Shown: positions 25,631-33,298 of the stretch, one piece after another
How the letters are laid out: each line of letters starts with the position of its first letter
Position numbering within the stretch: position 1 is the stretch's first letter
NCBI GenBank assembly: GCA_963765785.1
Contig: CAVXXW010000005.1
Coordinates: forward strand, 54,155-118,154
Source of the DNA: AC-32 sp963765785
Lineage (GTDB): Bacteria > Actinomycetota > Thermoleophilia > Gaiellales > Gaiellaceae
Direction: 5' to 3'
DNA: 64,000 nt
Notes under the pieces: generated by a model
The model's database searches: none
What the model saw: the letters and a program-made list of their open reading frames with translations, nothing else
What the model was told of the DNA's origin: nothing
Program-made: the position numbers and the translations under genes

Positions 25631-27142
25631 ATGAGCGTCGCCTCCGTCCTCAAGCCGGCCGACTACGAGTCGCGGCTACAGCGCTACCTCTTCGAGCGCG
25701 CCGAGGAAGGCCGCGCCGTGCGCGTCGGCGAGAAGGAGGTCTCCGAGCGCGCGGAGATCGTCGCGCGCTACGCGGAGCTCTTTACCCGCGACCAGCTCGA
25801 GGCGCTGCGCGAGGCCGAGGCGGAGTCGCCGGTGGGCGACGAGCGCGAGCGGCTCTACCGCCTGCGCAAGACCTGCGAGGCCGGCCTGATCGCCGCCGCG
25901 CTGGCGGAGCGCGAGGACAAGCTCGAGAACGCGGTCCTCGCCGCCCGCGTCGAGTTCCAGGGCGAGGAGCTGCCGCTGCGCACGGCCCAGGCGAAGCTTG
26001 CGGTGCTCCCGGGGTACGCCGACCGCGACGAGCTCGGCAGGCTGGCGACCGACATCTCCGCGACCTTCAACGACGAGCGGCTCGAGGTGCTGCGGGCGTA
26101 CGAGGAGCTCGAGTCGGACGTCAGCCGGATCGACGACCCTATCGAGCGCACGGAGGACGAGAAGGGGATCTCGATCCGCAACCTCGAGCGGGCGCTCGCT
26201 GCCGCCAGCGAGGCGGCCACCGGCGTCTACGAGCAGCTGAAGGACCGCTGGCTCGAGAAGCTGCTCGGCCCGGAGCGCGAGGCGGTGCCGAGCTCCTCCC
26301 ACGTCGCCTACCTGCGCCGGCTCTCGCCGCTCGAGGCGATCTACACCAAGGAGCAGGCGGTGCCGGTGTGCATGGACACGCTCGCGCGCCTCGGCTTCGA
26401 CCTCGAGCACGAGCCGAACATCAAGCTCGACCTCGACGACCGGCCGCAGAAATCGCCGCGCGCCTGCGTGATCCCCGCGGACCCGCCGAAGATCGTCCAC
26501 CTGATCACGCGCGCGCAGGGCGGGCTGCACGACTACCAGGCGTTCCTGCACGAGGCCGGGCACGCGCTGCACTACGCCGGCTGCGATCCGACGCTGCCGT
26601 ACACGTTCCGGAACATCTCGCGCGACCACGCGCTGACCGAGATCTACTCGTACATCGTCGAGGCCATCTCGCGGCAGCCCGGCTGGCACGCGCGCTACTT
26701 CGACCTCTCCGACGCCGAGGCGCAGGAGAACGCGGAGGCGACCGTGTTCATGGAGGCGCTGCTCTTCCGACGCTACGCGGCGAAGCTGCAGTTCGAGCTG
26801 GAGTTCTGGGGCCGCTTCGCGGAGGATGGCGGGACCGACGCAGGCTACGCGGAACGCCTCACCGCCGCGACCGGGTTCGAGTACCGGCGCGAGGGCTACC
26901 TGTCCGACATGGACGCCGGGTTCTACTCGGCCGACTACCTGCGCGCCTGGATCCGCGCTGCGCAGTTGCGCTCGTTCCTCGAGCGCGAGGTCGGGTCGGA
27001 CTGGTGGGCGAGCGAGCAGACGGGCGACCGGCTGCGCGAGCTCTTCCGCGAGGGCACCAGGCCGTCGAGCGAGGAGATCGCCGGCCGGATCGGCTTCGAC
27101 CCGCTCGACACCGGCCCGCTGCTCGCCGAGCTAGGTGCGTAG
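25631..27142 (+). CDS. HExxH metallopeptidase (M3-like gluzincin)
   Basis: Probable zinc peptidase, specific family uncertain. 503 aa, no signal peptide, so cytoplasmic. HEAGH at 307-311 within FLHEAGHALHYAG is the zinc site, and a glutamate 26 residues on (E337 in ALTEIYSYIVE) fits the third ligand of gluzincins such as M3. The first ~240 residues are helical and very charged, as in M3 oligopeptidases. The C-terminal REGYLSDMDAGFYSADYLRAWIRA also resembles M3/M32 folds. Full M3 signature (HEFGHxxH) is altered to HEAGHALH. The 3' end overlaps the opposing small membrane gene by 12 bp. Confidence 0.7.
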   Translation: MSVASVLKPADYESRLQRYLFERAEEGRAVRVGEKEVSERAEIVARYAELFTRDQLEALREAEAESPVGDERERLYRLRKTCEAGLIAAALAEREDKLENAVLAARVEFQGEELPLRTAQAKLAVLPGYADRDELGRLATDISATFNDERLEVLRAYEELESDVSRIDDPIERTEDEKGISIRNLERALAAASEAATGVYEQLKDRWLEKLLGPEREAVPSSSHVAYLRRLSPLEAIYTKEQAVPVCMDTLARLGFDLEHEPNIKLDLDDRPQKSPRACVIPADPPKIVHLITRAQGGLHDYQAFLHEAGHALHYAGCDPTLPYTFRNISRDHALTEIYSYIVEAISRQPGWHARYFDLSDAEAQENAEATVFMEALLFRRYAAKLQFELEFWGRFAEDGGTDAGYAERLTAATGFEYRREGYLSDMDAGFYSADYLRAWIRAAQLRSFLEREVGSDWWASEQTGDRLRELFREGTRPSSEEIAGRIGFDPLDTGPLLAELGA

Positions 27143-27358
27143 CCGCCGTCGCGCGTGCAGCCGGCGCACGGCGACGCCCGAGCCGATCGCGCACGCGAGC
27201 AGGACCGAGAGCTGAGACGCAACCACGATCGTCAGGCGACCCTCGAGCTGGTCCATCCAGACGATCGCCGCCCAGAACGGCATGACCGCGGCGACGATCC
27301 ACCAGCGGCCGACGGCGAGACCGAGCGCGAAGCCTCCGAGCGGGATGAGCATCGACAT
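27131..27358 (-). CDS. Small two-helix membrane protein
   Basis: 75 aa, function unknown. Two or three hydrophobic stretches (LIPLGGFALGLAVGRWWIVAAVM; LTIVVASQLSVLLACAIGSG) and a very basic C-terminus (RRLHARRRLR). GGAGCGG lies 3-9 nt before the ATG. Its last 12 bp overlap the converging peptidase gene. It may be co-transcribed with the GAP-family gene just upstream on the same strand. Confidence 0.5.
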   Translation of the reverse strand: MSMLIPLGGFALGLAVGRWWIVAAVMPFWAAIVWMDQLEGRLTIVVASQLSVLLACAIGSGVAVRRLHARRRLRT

Positions 27359-27394
27359 GACCGCTCCATCGGCAGCGGCGCGGCGAGCCTCCAG

Positions 27395-28060
27395 CTAGAG
27401 ACTGAAGAGGCCCCGCACCACGAGGTAGGCGCCGACGGCAGCGAGGACGGCCGCCGCCACGCGCCGGCCGTTCCGCGTGAGCCAGTCGTTGAACGCGTTC
27501 GTCGCCGCGATCGTCCGTTCGGGCGCGATCAGGTACGCGACGATCGGCACCTCTGCGAAGGCGAGCATGACCACGTAGAAGGCGACGACGGCCGCGGCCT
27601 TGGCGGCGTCGCTCACGTCCAGCTTCGCGATGTCGAGGAGCGCGACGAACGGGAAGGTGCCCGGGATGATGTTCAGCACCACACCGGCAGCGAAGGCCAC
27701 CGGGGCGCCGCGCTCGATTGACCGCTCGGCGAGCGACGGCCCCGTCTTCGGCGGCTTGGGCTTGGCTGGCCGCTTGCCACTCCGCCAAAGCGCGCCGCCC
27801 GCCAGGAGCGAGAGCGCGCCCACAAACAGGTAGATGCCCGCGCCGAGCGAGCGGTTCGAGCCAGAGGCGACGGTCGTGTCCTGCAGCGCGAAGACGATCG
27901 CGAGCCCGATCGAGATCGTGGTCAGGAGCGCGCCCGCGACGAAGAAGACGAGGATCCGGATCGGGTGCTCGAGCCGCAGGGCGACCACGACGACGAGGAT
28001 CAGCGTCGGCCAGAACGCCGACGCGACGGCGAGCAACAGGATCTCGAGCCAGTTGGACAC
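27395..28060 (-). CDS. GAP (Sap/GPL-addressing) family membrane protein
   Basis: 221 aa polytopic protein of the LysE-like GAP family, whose mycobacterial members are needed to export surface lipids (glycopeptidolipid, sulfolipid). Six predicted helices; AFWPTLILVVVVALRLEHPIR at the start and VVLNIIPGTFPFVALLDI in the middle are typical, with a basic linker (SGKRPAKPKPPK) between halves. GTG start; TAGGCT lies 12 nt upstream on the minus strand. The lipid substrate is unknown. Confidence 0.7.
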   Translation of the reverse strand: MSNWLEILLLAVASAFWPTLILVVVVALRLEHPIRILVFFVAGALLTTISIGLAIVFALQDTTVASGSNRSLGAGIYLFVGALSLLAGGALWRSGKRPAKPKPPKTGPSLAERSIERGAPVAFAAGVVLNIIPGTFPFVALLDIAKLDVSDAAKAAAVVAFYVVMLAFAEVPIVAYLIAPERTIAATNAFNDWLTRNGRRVAAAVLAAVGAYLVVRGLFSL

Positions 28061-28092
28061 GTAGCCGCAGCGAGCCTACGCCGCGGACGTGG

Positions 28093-28212
28093 CTAGAGCC
28101 GGTGAAGGAGCGAGAGCACGCCGAAGAAGGCGAAGATGATCAGCGCCAGCGTCACGACCTCGTACGCCAGCGTCTCTCCGTCCTCGCGCCAAAGGGAGGT
28201 GAACGACCGCAT
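28093..28212 (-). CDS. 39-aa single-helix peptide, Flp-pilin-like
   Basis: Short gene: ATG 28212 to TAG, 39 codons. It has a consensus Shine-Dalgarno (AAGGAGGTGA, 7 nt before ATG), rare in this window, which supports translation. The peptide begins MRSFTSLWREDGETLAYEVV and continues into one hydrophobic helix ending LLHRL. The Gly-Glu followed by a Glu five residues into the hydrophobic run recalls class IVb Flp prepilins, but it is shorter than usual (50-60 aa) and no tad genes are nearby. It may instead be another kind of small membrane peptide. Confidence 0.55.
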   Translation of the reverse strand: MRSFTSLWREDGETLAYEVVTLALIIFAFFGVLSLLHRL

Positions 28213-28370
28213 TCGTCTCACCTCCTTCACCTGCCGCATGCAAAGGAGAAGCCGCATATGTGGAAACGCCATCGTCCGGAGGTGACGGCGCCGTGATCCC
28301 TCGTGCTGGTAGTTAGAGGCGCATCCGTTCTTCCAGGCTATGTTCGCGCGAGCTCGATCGAGGGAGTTCG

Positions 28371-28402
28371 AGGCCGGGTCGGAGGCGGCTCCGGCCCGGC
28401 CT
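28371..28402 (-). terminator. Strong hairpin after the secreted-protein gene
   Basis: AGGCCGGG and CGGAG pair with CTCCG and CCCGGCCT around a GCGG loop, 5 bp after the stop of the minus-strand gene. No U-tract is seen. Confidence 0.55.
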
Positions 28403-28407
28403 TCGGG

Positions 28408-29031
28408 TTACGAGCTCTTCCAGACGTTGCTGTAGCCGGCGATGTAACCGGGCGACGCCTGCGAGGTCGACATCACGACCCGGACCCGGGCACGGGTCCT
28501 CGGGAGCTTGATCGTGAACGTCGCCGAGGAAGTCGCCGCAAGCTTGACGCTCTTGACAGTCGTCGGGCCACTCGCCGTGATCCTCTGGATCAGCACGCGC
28601 TTGCCGGCGAACGGTCGGTTGCCTTCGACCTGGACGGAGAAGGTGCCTCGCGTCGCCGTCCGGCTCTCGAGCGCCAAAGTGATCTTCGGGCGCACTTTCA
28701 CCGTGACGATGGCGCTCGTAACTGAGTCCCAGCGTGCCTGGTAGCTCGTCTGGATAGCCGGTGAGGCCATGTAACTCCACGCGCCCTTGGCCGTGGTAGT
28801 CACCATGTCGGCCTGGCTGAAGGCCGGCGTGCCATACGAGCGGCTAAGCGCGGACACAGACTCGCCAGCCTGATGGTTCGAGACCGTCCCAGACAGCCCC
28901 ACCGAGCTGCCGTAGACGACCGCTGGCCGCGCCAGCGCGATCTTCACGACCGCGGGCTTGGAGGCAGAAGCGATGCCGACCAGGGCAAACGCCGTGACGA
29001 CCGCAGCTCCGAGCAAGAGAACACTTCTCAT
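28408..29031 (-). CDS. Secreted protein with Ig-like beta repeats
   Basis: 207 aa, function not recognised. A clear signal peptide (MRSVLLLGAAVVTAFALVG followed by IASASK) precedes two ~80-residue Ser/Thr/Val-rich beta domains of the bacterial Ig-like type (VYGSSVGLSGTVSNHQAGESV; FAGKRVLIQRITASGPTTV). Such domains are found in actinobacterial surface proteins. GGAGGT lies 9 nt before ATG. Composition is less GC-rich than the housekeeping genes. A strong hairpin follows the stop. Confidence 0.75.
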   Translation of the reverse strand: MRSVLLLGAAVVTAFALVGIASASKPAVVKIALARPAVVYGSSVGLSGTVSNHQAGESVSALSRSYGTPAFSQADMVTTTAKGAWSYMASPAIQTSYQARWDSVTSAIVTVKVRPKITLALESRTATRGTFSVQVEGNRPFAGKRVLIQRITASGPTTVKSVKLAATSSATFTIKLPRTRARVRVVMSTSQASPGYIAGYSNVWKSS

Positions 29032-29156
29032 GTTGAATCGACCTCCGTTTCGGGCTCGTTGTCCGCCTGAAACGACGCGCCACCGGTCGAGGAATTGCGC
29101 TTTCCTCCGTTAGAGGTTCGTAAAGCTGCGTGCTCCCAGCGGCGCCGCCGATCGGA

Positions 29157-29552
29157 CTAACCGAGTGATCCAGGCCTGTACACGCTGTACGCATACGCGA
29201 CTAGCAATACGGCGCCGATCGCGAAAGTCACGATCTGCAGGAGCAACGGGCCCCGCACGCGCCACGAGCCGATCGAAGGAGGTACATCGCGTCCATCAGG
29301 GCGCGGCGCGAACTCCCTCATCAGCACATAGAGGCTCACGATTCCGCAGATGACTGAGACGAGGAACGCGAGCCAGCCCGTGAACAGAAGGCCCCGTCGT
29401 CCCGTCCCGGCTTCTTTCCCGATCGTGATCGTGAGTGCGAGGACCGCGGATCCGAGCGTGAGCAGTTGCTTGGTGACCTCGATGGCGTAGTCGAACGTCT
29501 TCTGGAGCCGCGGGTTCAACTCACCAAGAGCTTCTGCGCCGATGCTGTTCAC
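29157..29552 (-). CDS. Three-helix membrane protein, unknown function
   Basis: 131 aa. Three hydrophobic segments: LLTLGSAVLALTITIG, GWLAFLVSVICGIVSLYVL, and IVTFAIGAVLLVAYAYSVY, separated by short polar loops (KEAGTGRRG; REFAPRPDGRDVPPSIG). GTG start, no good ribosome site. It faces the GerW gene across 117 bp. Nothing in the neighbourhood points to a role. Confidence 0.55.
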   Translation of the reverse strand: MNSIGAEALGELNPRLQKTFDYAIEVTKQLLTLGSAVLALTITIGKEAGTGRRGLLFTGWLAFLVSVICGIVSLYVLMREFAPRPDGRDVPPSIGSWRVRGPLLLQIVTFAIGAVLLVAYAYSVYRPGSLG

Positions 29553-29605
29553 AAGCGCAGGTGTTCGGCGTCTCTTCGCCTACTCCCCATGGGAGCGGTC
29601 GCACG

Positions 29606-29635
29606 TCGACACGGCGGACAGCGGCTCTCTAGACT
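29606..29635 (+). promoter_or_regulatory. Putative promoter of the gerW-like gene
   Basis: TCGACA (29606-29611), 18-bp spacer, TAGACT (29630-29635). The start lies about 34 nt downstream with its own AAGAGGAG ribosome site. Confidence 0.45.
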
Positions 29636-29669
29636 CGGACGTGCTCGGAATCGCGAAGAGGAGTTTGCG

Positions 29670-30044
29670 ATGGCCGTGGAAACACGCGAGCGCTCGGAGA
29701 TGGTGACCGAGCTGCTCGAGCGGATTGGACAGGCGGTGGGCCAGAAGGCGGACGTGTCGACCATCTTCGGCAAGCCCGTTGAGCGAGAGCACGTGACGGT
29801 GATTCCCGTCGCAAAGGCCCGCTTTGGGTTTGGCGGAGGCGGCGGCTCTGGATCCCGCGAGAGCGACGAAGGCTCAGGCGGCGGCGGAGGCGGTGGCGTC
29901 GCGGTCAGCCCGGTGGGCTACATCGAGGTGCGCGACGACGGCGCCGAGTTCAAGCGAATCTTGACCAGGACAGACGTGGTCGCACTTGCCGCCACAGCCT
30001 CAATCGCAGCGCTCGTGCTCAAGCCGACTGCTCCACTGAGGTGA
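29670..30044 (+). CDS. GerW/YtfJ-family sporulation protein
   Basis: 124 aa. Family core: VIPVAKARFGFGGGGG followed by a Ser/Gly-rich loop and a second Gly run, then VSPVGYIEVRDDGAEFKRI; it ends in a hydrophobic stretch (VALAATASIAALVL). In Bacillus YtfJ/GerW is needed for spore germination; homologues are widespread in actinobacteria that do not form endospores, so the role here is open. ATG chosen for AAGAGGAG six nt upstream. A SnoaL-like gene follows in the same operon. Confidence 0.8.
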   Translation: MAVETRERSEMVTELLERIGQAVGQKADVSTIFGKPVEREHVTVIPVAKARFGFGGGGGSGSRESDEGSGGGGGGGVAVSPVGYIEVRDDGAEFKRILTRTDVVALAATASIAALVLKPTAPLR

Positions 30045-30054
30045 AAGCGATCCG

Positions 30055-30411
30055 ATGAAGGTCGGTTGCGCACGGCAGTTCGTCGACGCTGTGGTGGCGA
30101 ATGACTTCGAGACGGCGGAAGAGTTGCTCGATCCCGAGGTCGAAACGGTAACGCCGCGCGGCAGCCTTCGTGGTATCCCGGCCTGCATGGAAGTGCTTCA
30201 GAAGGCAAGCGGAGACGAGCAATTCGCAACGGAACAGGCAGAGCCTGAGTTCGAGGAAATCGAAGGCGATGTCATCGCCCGGACGCACGAGACTGCTCGC
30301 TGGCGTGAAACCGGCGAAGTCGCTTACGAGCGTGACTTTGCGGTGCGCTTGACGCTCGACGACGAGAGAATCGTCAAGATCGTGGTGATGCCGGGCGGCG
30401 AGTCGCGCTGA
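30055..30411 (+). CDS. SnoaL/NTF2-like protein
   Basis: 118-aa small alpha/beta-barrel protein. ARQFVDAVVANDFETAEELLDPEVETVTPRGSLRG is the helix-helix-strand opening of NTF2-like domains, ending with RIVKIVVMPGGE. These domains serve as enzymes or ligand pockets; no catalytic residues can be assigned. It starts 10 bp after the GerW stop with GAGGTGA overlapping that stop, so the two are probably co-transcribed. Base composition is lower in GC than the flanks. Confidence 0.65.
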   Translation: MKVGCARQFVDAVVANDFETAEELLDPEVETVTPRGSLRGIPACMEVLQKASGDEQFATEQAEPEFEEIEGDVIARTHETARWRETGEVAYERDFAVRLTLDDERIVKIVVMPGGESR

Positions 30412-30492
30412 AGGACAACCCGCGACTCGTCACGACCGCGCTCAAGAACGGCCTCTCTGAGCGGAATCGGCTCAGCTACGCGATCCCCGAAA

Positions 30493-30564
30493 GGCGCATA
30501 CGGGATTCGAACCCGTGCCGCCGCCGTGAGAGGGCGGTGTCCTAGGCCACTAGACGAATGCGCC
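30493..30564 (-). tRNA. tRNA-Glu (anticodon CTC)
   Basis: 72 nt cloverleaf on the minus strand. Acceptor GGCGCAT/ATGCGCC, D-arm with CTAGTGGCCTAGG, anticodon stem CCGCC/GGCGG with loop CTCTCAC (anticodon CTC), and T-arm GGGTTCGAATCCC. CCA is not encoded. It reads GAG. Confidence 0.95.
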
Positions 30565-30576
30565 CGGCGGTGGCGT

Positions 30577-30582
30577 AGTGTA
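30577..30582 (-). promoter_or_regulatory. Putative -10 box of tRNA-Glu
   Basis: TACACT on the minus strand, 12 nt before the mature 5' end. The same hexamer precedes tRNA-Gln. Confidence 0.45.
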
Positions 30583-30601
30583 GCGACGATCGGCCTGGAC
30601 G

Positions 30602-30624
30602 AAAAAGCCCCGCTCAGGCGGGGC
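30602..30624 (-). terminator. Rho-independent terminator after tRNA-Gln
   Basis: On the minus strand GCCCCGC-ctga-GCGGGGC followed by TTTTT, 12 nt after the tRNA-Gln 3' end. Confidence 0.9.
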
Positions 30625-30635
30625 TTCTGCTCGAG

Positions 30636-30706
30636 CTGCGGGGCTAGGATTCGAACCTAGACTACTCGGTCCAGAGCCGAGCGTCCTACCGTTAGACGAC
30701 CCCGCA
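30636..30706 (-). tRNA. tRNA-Gln (anticodon CTG)
   Basis: 71 nt cloverleaf. Acceptor TGCGGGG/CCCCGCA, anticodon stem CTCGG/CCGAG with loop CTCTGGA (anticodon CTG), T-arm AGGTTCGAATCCT. CCA is not encoded. It reads CAG. Confidence 0.95.
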
Positions 30707-30728
30707 ACGTGCCGTTGCGGCGCCCTCC

Positions 30729-30734
30729 AGTGTA
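30729..30734 (-). promoter_or_regulatory. Putative -10 box of tRNA-Gln
   Basis: TACACT on the minus strand, 22 nt before the mature 5' end. A palindrome CCGCAAC/GTTGCGG (30702-30720) lies between and overlaps the tRNA 5' end. Confidence 0.45.
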
Positions 30735-30741
30735 GCCCCGC

Positions 30742-31401
30742 TCAGGCCGCCGTGGCGCTGAACGCCGCTCCGTTGCGACGCAGGCGCCAGCCCGGGTCCT
30801 GCAGCGTCTCGGCCCGGTGCATCGTTCGCCACGTCCCGTCCGGACGCGCGAGCTGGAGGCCGCCGAAGCGGTACGCGTAGCGGTTGCAGCGCTGCGTTTC
30901 GGCGTAGCTCTCGGCCGTCGCGACCGGCGCCCAGGCGCGGTGGCTGCGCGGCAGGTAGAACGGCCCCGAGACCCCGTCCGGCGAGACGACGATCCACTGG
31001 TTCCGCGCGTACGGCAGCTCCATCACCGCCACCCGCACGCGGATCCCGGGCACGATCCCCGCCGCCAGCTCCTGGTACTGCGGGGGCGAGCCGGGCCGGG
31101 CGAGCTCGTAGTAGAGGCGACCGCCGCCCGAGCTGCCGAACGTCGCGAGGCCGACCTGCAGCCACTCGTCGGCGCCGTTCGGGCCGAGGCCGGGGCCGCC
31201 GACGCCGACCCAGCCGGCAACGTGGCTCGTCTCACCGAACGCCGCGGGCGTGTCGAGCATGCTGATCGTCGCGGCGATGCCGGACGCGCGCGAGGGACTG
31301 TAGAGGCCCGCGTACGAGTAGCCCTTCGGGCAGGCGAGCGCGGCCGGCGTGAAGACCGCGGCGGCGCAGAGCGCGAGCAGGACGAGGCGAGCGCGAGTCA
31401 C
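30742..31401 (-). CDS. Secreted protein of unknown function
   Basis: 219 aa. The N-terminus MTRARLVLLALCAAAVFTPAALACPKGY is a signal peptide, cleaved probably near ALA/C. The mature part has two cysteines (ACPKGY and RCNRYAYRFGG), a Gly-rich centre and a C-terminal QLARPDGTWRTMHRAE segment. No family recognised; the beta-rich pattern resembles small actinobacterial exported proteins. GTG start without a clear ribosome site. It lies between tRNA-Gln and the ABC exporter, with 91 bp to the latter. Confidence 0.65.
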   Translation of the reverse strand: MTRARLVLLALCAAAVFTPAALACPKGYSYAGLYSPSRASGIAATISMLDTPAAFGETSHVAGWVGVGGPGLGPNGADEWLQVGLATFGSSGGGRLYYELARPGSPPQYQELAAGIVPGIRVRVAVMELPYARNQWIVVSPDGVSGPFYLPRSHRAWAPVATAESYAETQRCNRYAYRFGGLQLARPDGTWRTMHRAETLQDPGWRLRRNGAAFSATAA

Positions 31402-31492
31402 CGACCCGAGGATCGGGCCGCCGCCGCGGCGCTCCGATCCCTCGTCTCAGTGACTTGTCGCGTTCGTCACGAAGCTGCGCGGAAGGACGTGC

Positions 31493-33298
31493 TCAGGCGA
31501 CGTCGGCGGCCCAGTCGCCGTACAGCGACGTGTAGAGGCCGCGCTCCGCCATCAGCTCGTCGTGCGTGCCCTGCTCGACCACACGGCCGTGCTCGAGCAC
31601 CACGATCAGGTCGGCGTCGCGGATGGTGGAGAGCCGGTGGGCGATCACGAACGCGGTCCGGCCGGCGAGCAGCGTCCGCAGCGCCTGCTCGATCTTGCGC
31701 TCGGTGCCGATGTCGACCGAGGAGGTCGCCTCGTCCAGGATCAGGATCCGCGGGTCGGCCAAAAGCGCCCGTGCGAGCGCGACGAGCTGCCGCTGTCCGA
31801 GCGACAGGCGGGTCCCGCGTTCCTGCAGCTGCGTCTCGTAGCCGTCCTCGAGCCGCAGGATGAAGTCGTTCGCGCCGATCGTCTCGGCCGCGCGCACGAC
31901 CTCGGCGGCGGTTGCGTCCGGGCGGCCGAAGGCGATGTTCTCGGTGACCGTGCCGGCAAAGAGGAAGCCTTCCTGAGGCACGATCCCGAGCTGGCTGCGC
32001 AGCGATGCCTGCGCGACGTCGCGCAGGTCGTGGCCGTCGATCGTGAGCGCGCCCTGGCGCGGGTCGTAGAAGCGCGCGAGCAGCTTGGCGATCGTCGACT
32101 TGCCGGCGCCCGTGTGGCCGACCAGCGCGACGGTCGTGCCGGCCAGGACGTCGAGCTCGAGCCCGTGCAGCACGTCCGGGCCGTCGCCATAGCCGAAGCG
32201 GACGTCCTCGAAGCGGACGTGACCCTCGACCCGCGGCAGCTCGATCGCGCCGGGCCGGTCGATGACCTCCGGCTTCTGGTCGAGCACGTCCATGATCTTG
32301 TCGAGGGCCGCAGCCGCCGAGAGGAACGTCCCGTAGAGCTGCGAGAGCTGCTGCACCGGGTCGAAGAAGTTCTGAACGTAGAGCATGAAGGCGAACAGCG
32401 TCCCGAGCGTGACCGCGTCCTGGAAGTAGAGGTGGCCGCCGTACCCGAGCACGACCACGAGCGCGCCCGTCGAGAGCAGGTCGACGAACGGGAAGTAGAG
32501 GCCGTTGAGGACGACCGTCTCCATGTTCGCCTCGCGGTAGCGCTCGGTGACCTTGCGGAAGTTGCGGATGTTCGTCGGCTCCCGCGTGAACGCCTGGACG
32601 ACGCGCATCCCAGCGATGTCCTCGGCGAGGGTGGCCGTGACGAGGCCGAGCCGCTCCCGCACTGCCGAGTACGCCCGGGCCGAGCGTTTGCGGAAGATCA
32701 CGGTCGCGACGGTCATGAACGGGATCACGATCAGCGTCGCGAGCGCGAGCCGCCAGTCGAGCACGAAGAGCAGGATCGCGGTGCCGACGAGCATCAACGT
32801 GTTCTGGACGAGGCTCGTGACGCCGTCGGTGACGAGCTGGTCGATCGCCTCGACGTCGTTCGTCAGGCGGCTGATGAGCACGCCCGCGCGGTTGCGCTCG
32901 TAGAAGCCGAGCGAGAGCCGCTGCAGGTGGTCGAAGAGCCGGTTGCGCAGGTCGGCCAGAATCCGCTCGCCGACCCAGCCGGTCAGGTACGTCTGCGCGT
33001 AGCTCATGCCCCAGTTGAGGAGCCCGGCGATCAGGAAGGCGGCGACGATCCACCACAGGGCGGCCAGGTCCTGGTTCTTGATCCCGTCATCGATCGCGTA
33101 CTTCGAGAGGTACGGCGGCGCGAGCGCGGTCGCGGTGGCGAGGAGCAGCGAGAAGATCGAGAGGACCGTGCGCCTGCGGTAGGGCTTCGTCAGGCGGACG
33201 AGCGTCGCCAGCCGCCGGCGGGTACTGCGCCAGGACCAGTCCTCGACCTGCGCGCCGCGCTGCTGAGTCAGGTGGCTGCCGGCCTGCCAGACCCTCAC
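31493..33298 (-). CDS. ABC exporter half-transporter, subunit 2 (catalytic site Glu, altered signature)
   Basis: Type IV (MdlB/LmrD-like) half-transporter of 601 aa: six helices, then a nucleotide-binding domain. Walker A GHTGAGKST, Walker B LILDEATSSVD with the catalytic Glu, but the signature reads LSLGQ instead of LSGGQ. The GTG overlaps the partner's stop (GTGA). Together with the Asp-for-Glu change in the partner this is the pattern of heterodimeric exporters with one degenerate ATP site. Substrate unknown (drug, lipid or peptide). Confidence 0.88.
   Translation of the reverse strand: MRVWQAGSHLTQQRGAQVEDWSWRSTRRRLATLVRLTKPYRRRTVLSIFSLLLATATALAPPYLSKYAIDDGIKNQDLAALWWIVAAFLIAGLLNWGMSYAQTYLTGWVGERILADLRNRLFDHLQRLSLGFYERNRAGVLISRLTNDVEAIDQLVTDGVTSLVQNTLMLVGTAILLFVLDWRLALATLIVIPFMTVATVIFRKRSARAYSAVRERLGLVTATLAEDIAGMRVVQAFTREPTNIRNFRKVTERYREANMETVVLNGLYFPFVDLLSTGALVVVLGYGGHLYFQDAVTLGTLFAFMLYVQNFFDPVQQLSQLYGTFLSAAAALDKIMDVLDQKPEVIDRPGAIELPRVEGHVRFEDVRFGYGDGPDVLHGLELDVLAGTTVALVGHTGAGKSTIAKLLARFYDPRQGALTIDGHDLRDVAQASLRSQLGIVPQEGFLFAGTVTENIAFGRPDATAAEVVRAAETIGANDFILRLEDGYETQLQERGTRLSLGQRQLVALARALLADPRILILDEATSSVDIGTERKIEQALRTLLAGRTAFVIAHRLSTIRDADLIVVLEHGRVVEQGTHDELMAERGLYTSLYGDWAADVA

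Noticed and set aside
29466..29669. 5' extension of the gerW-like reading frame
   Set aside because: Overlaps the divergent gene and a promoter; AAGAGGAG and family length support ATG 29670.
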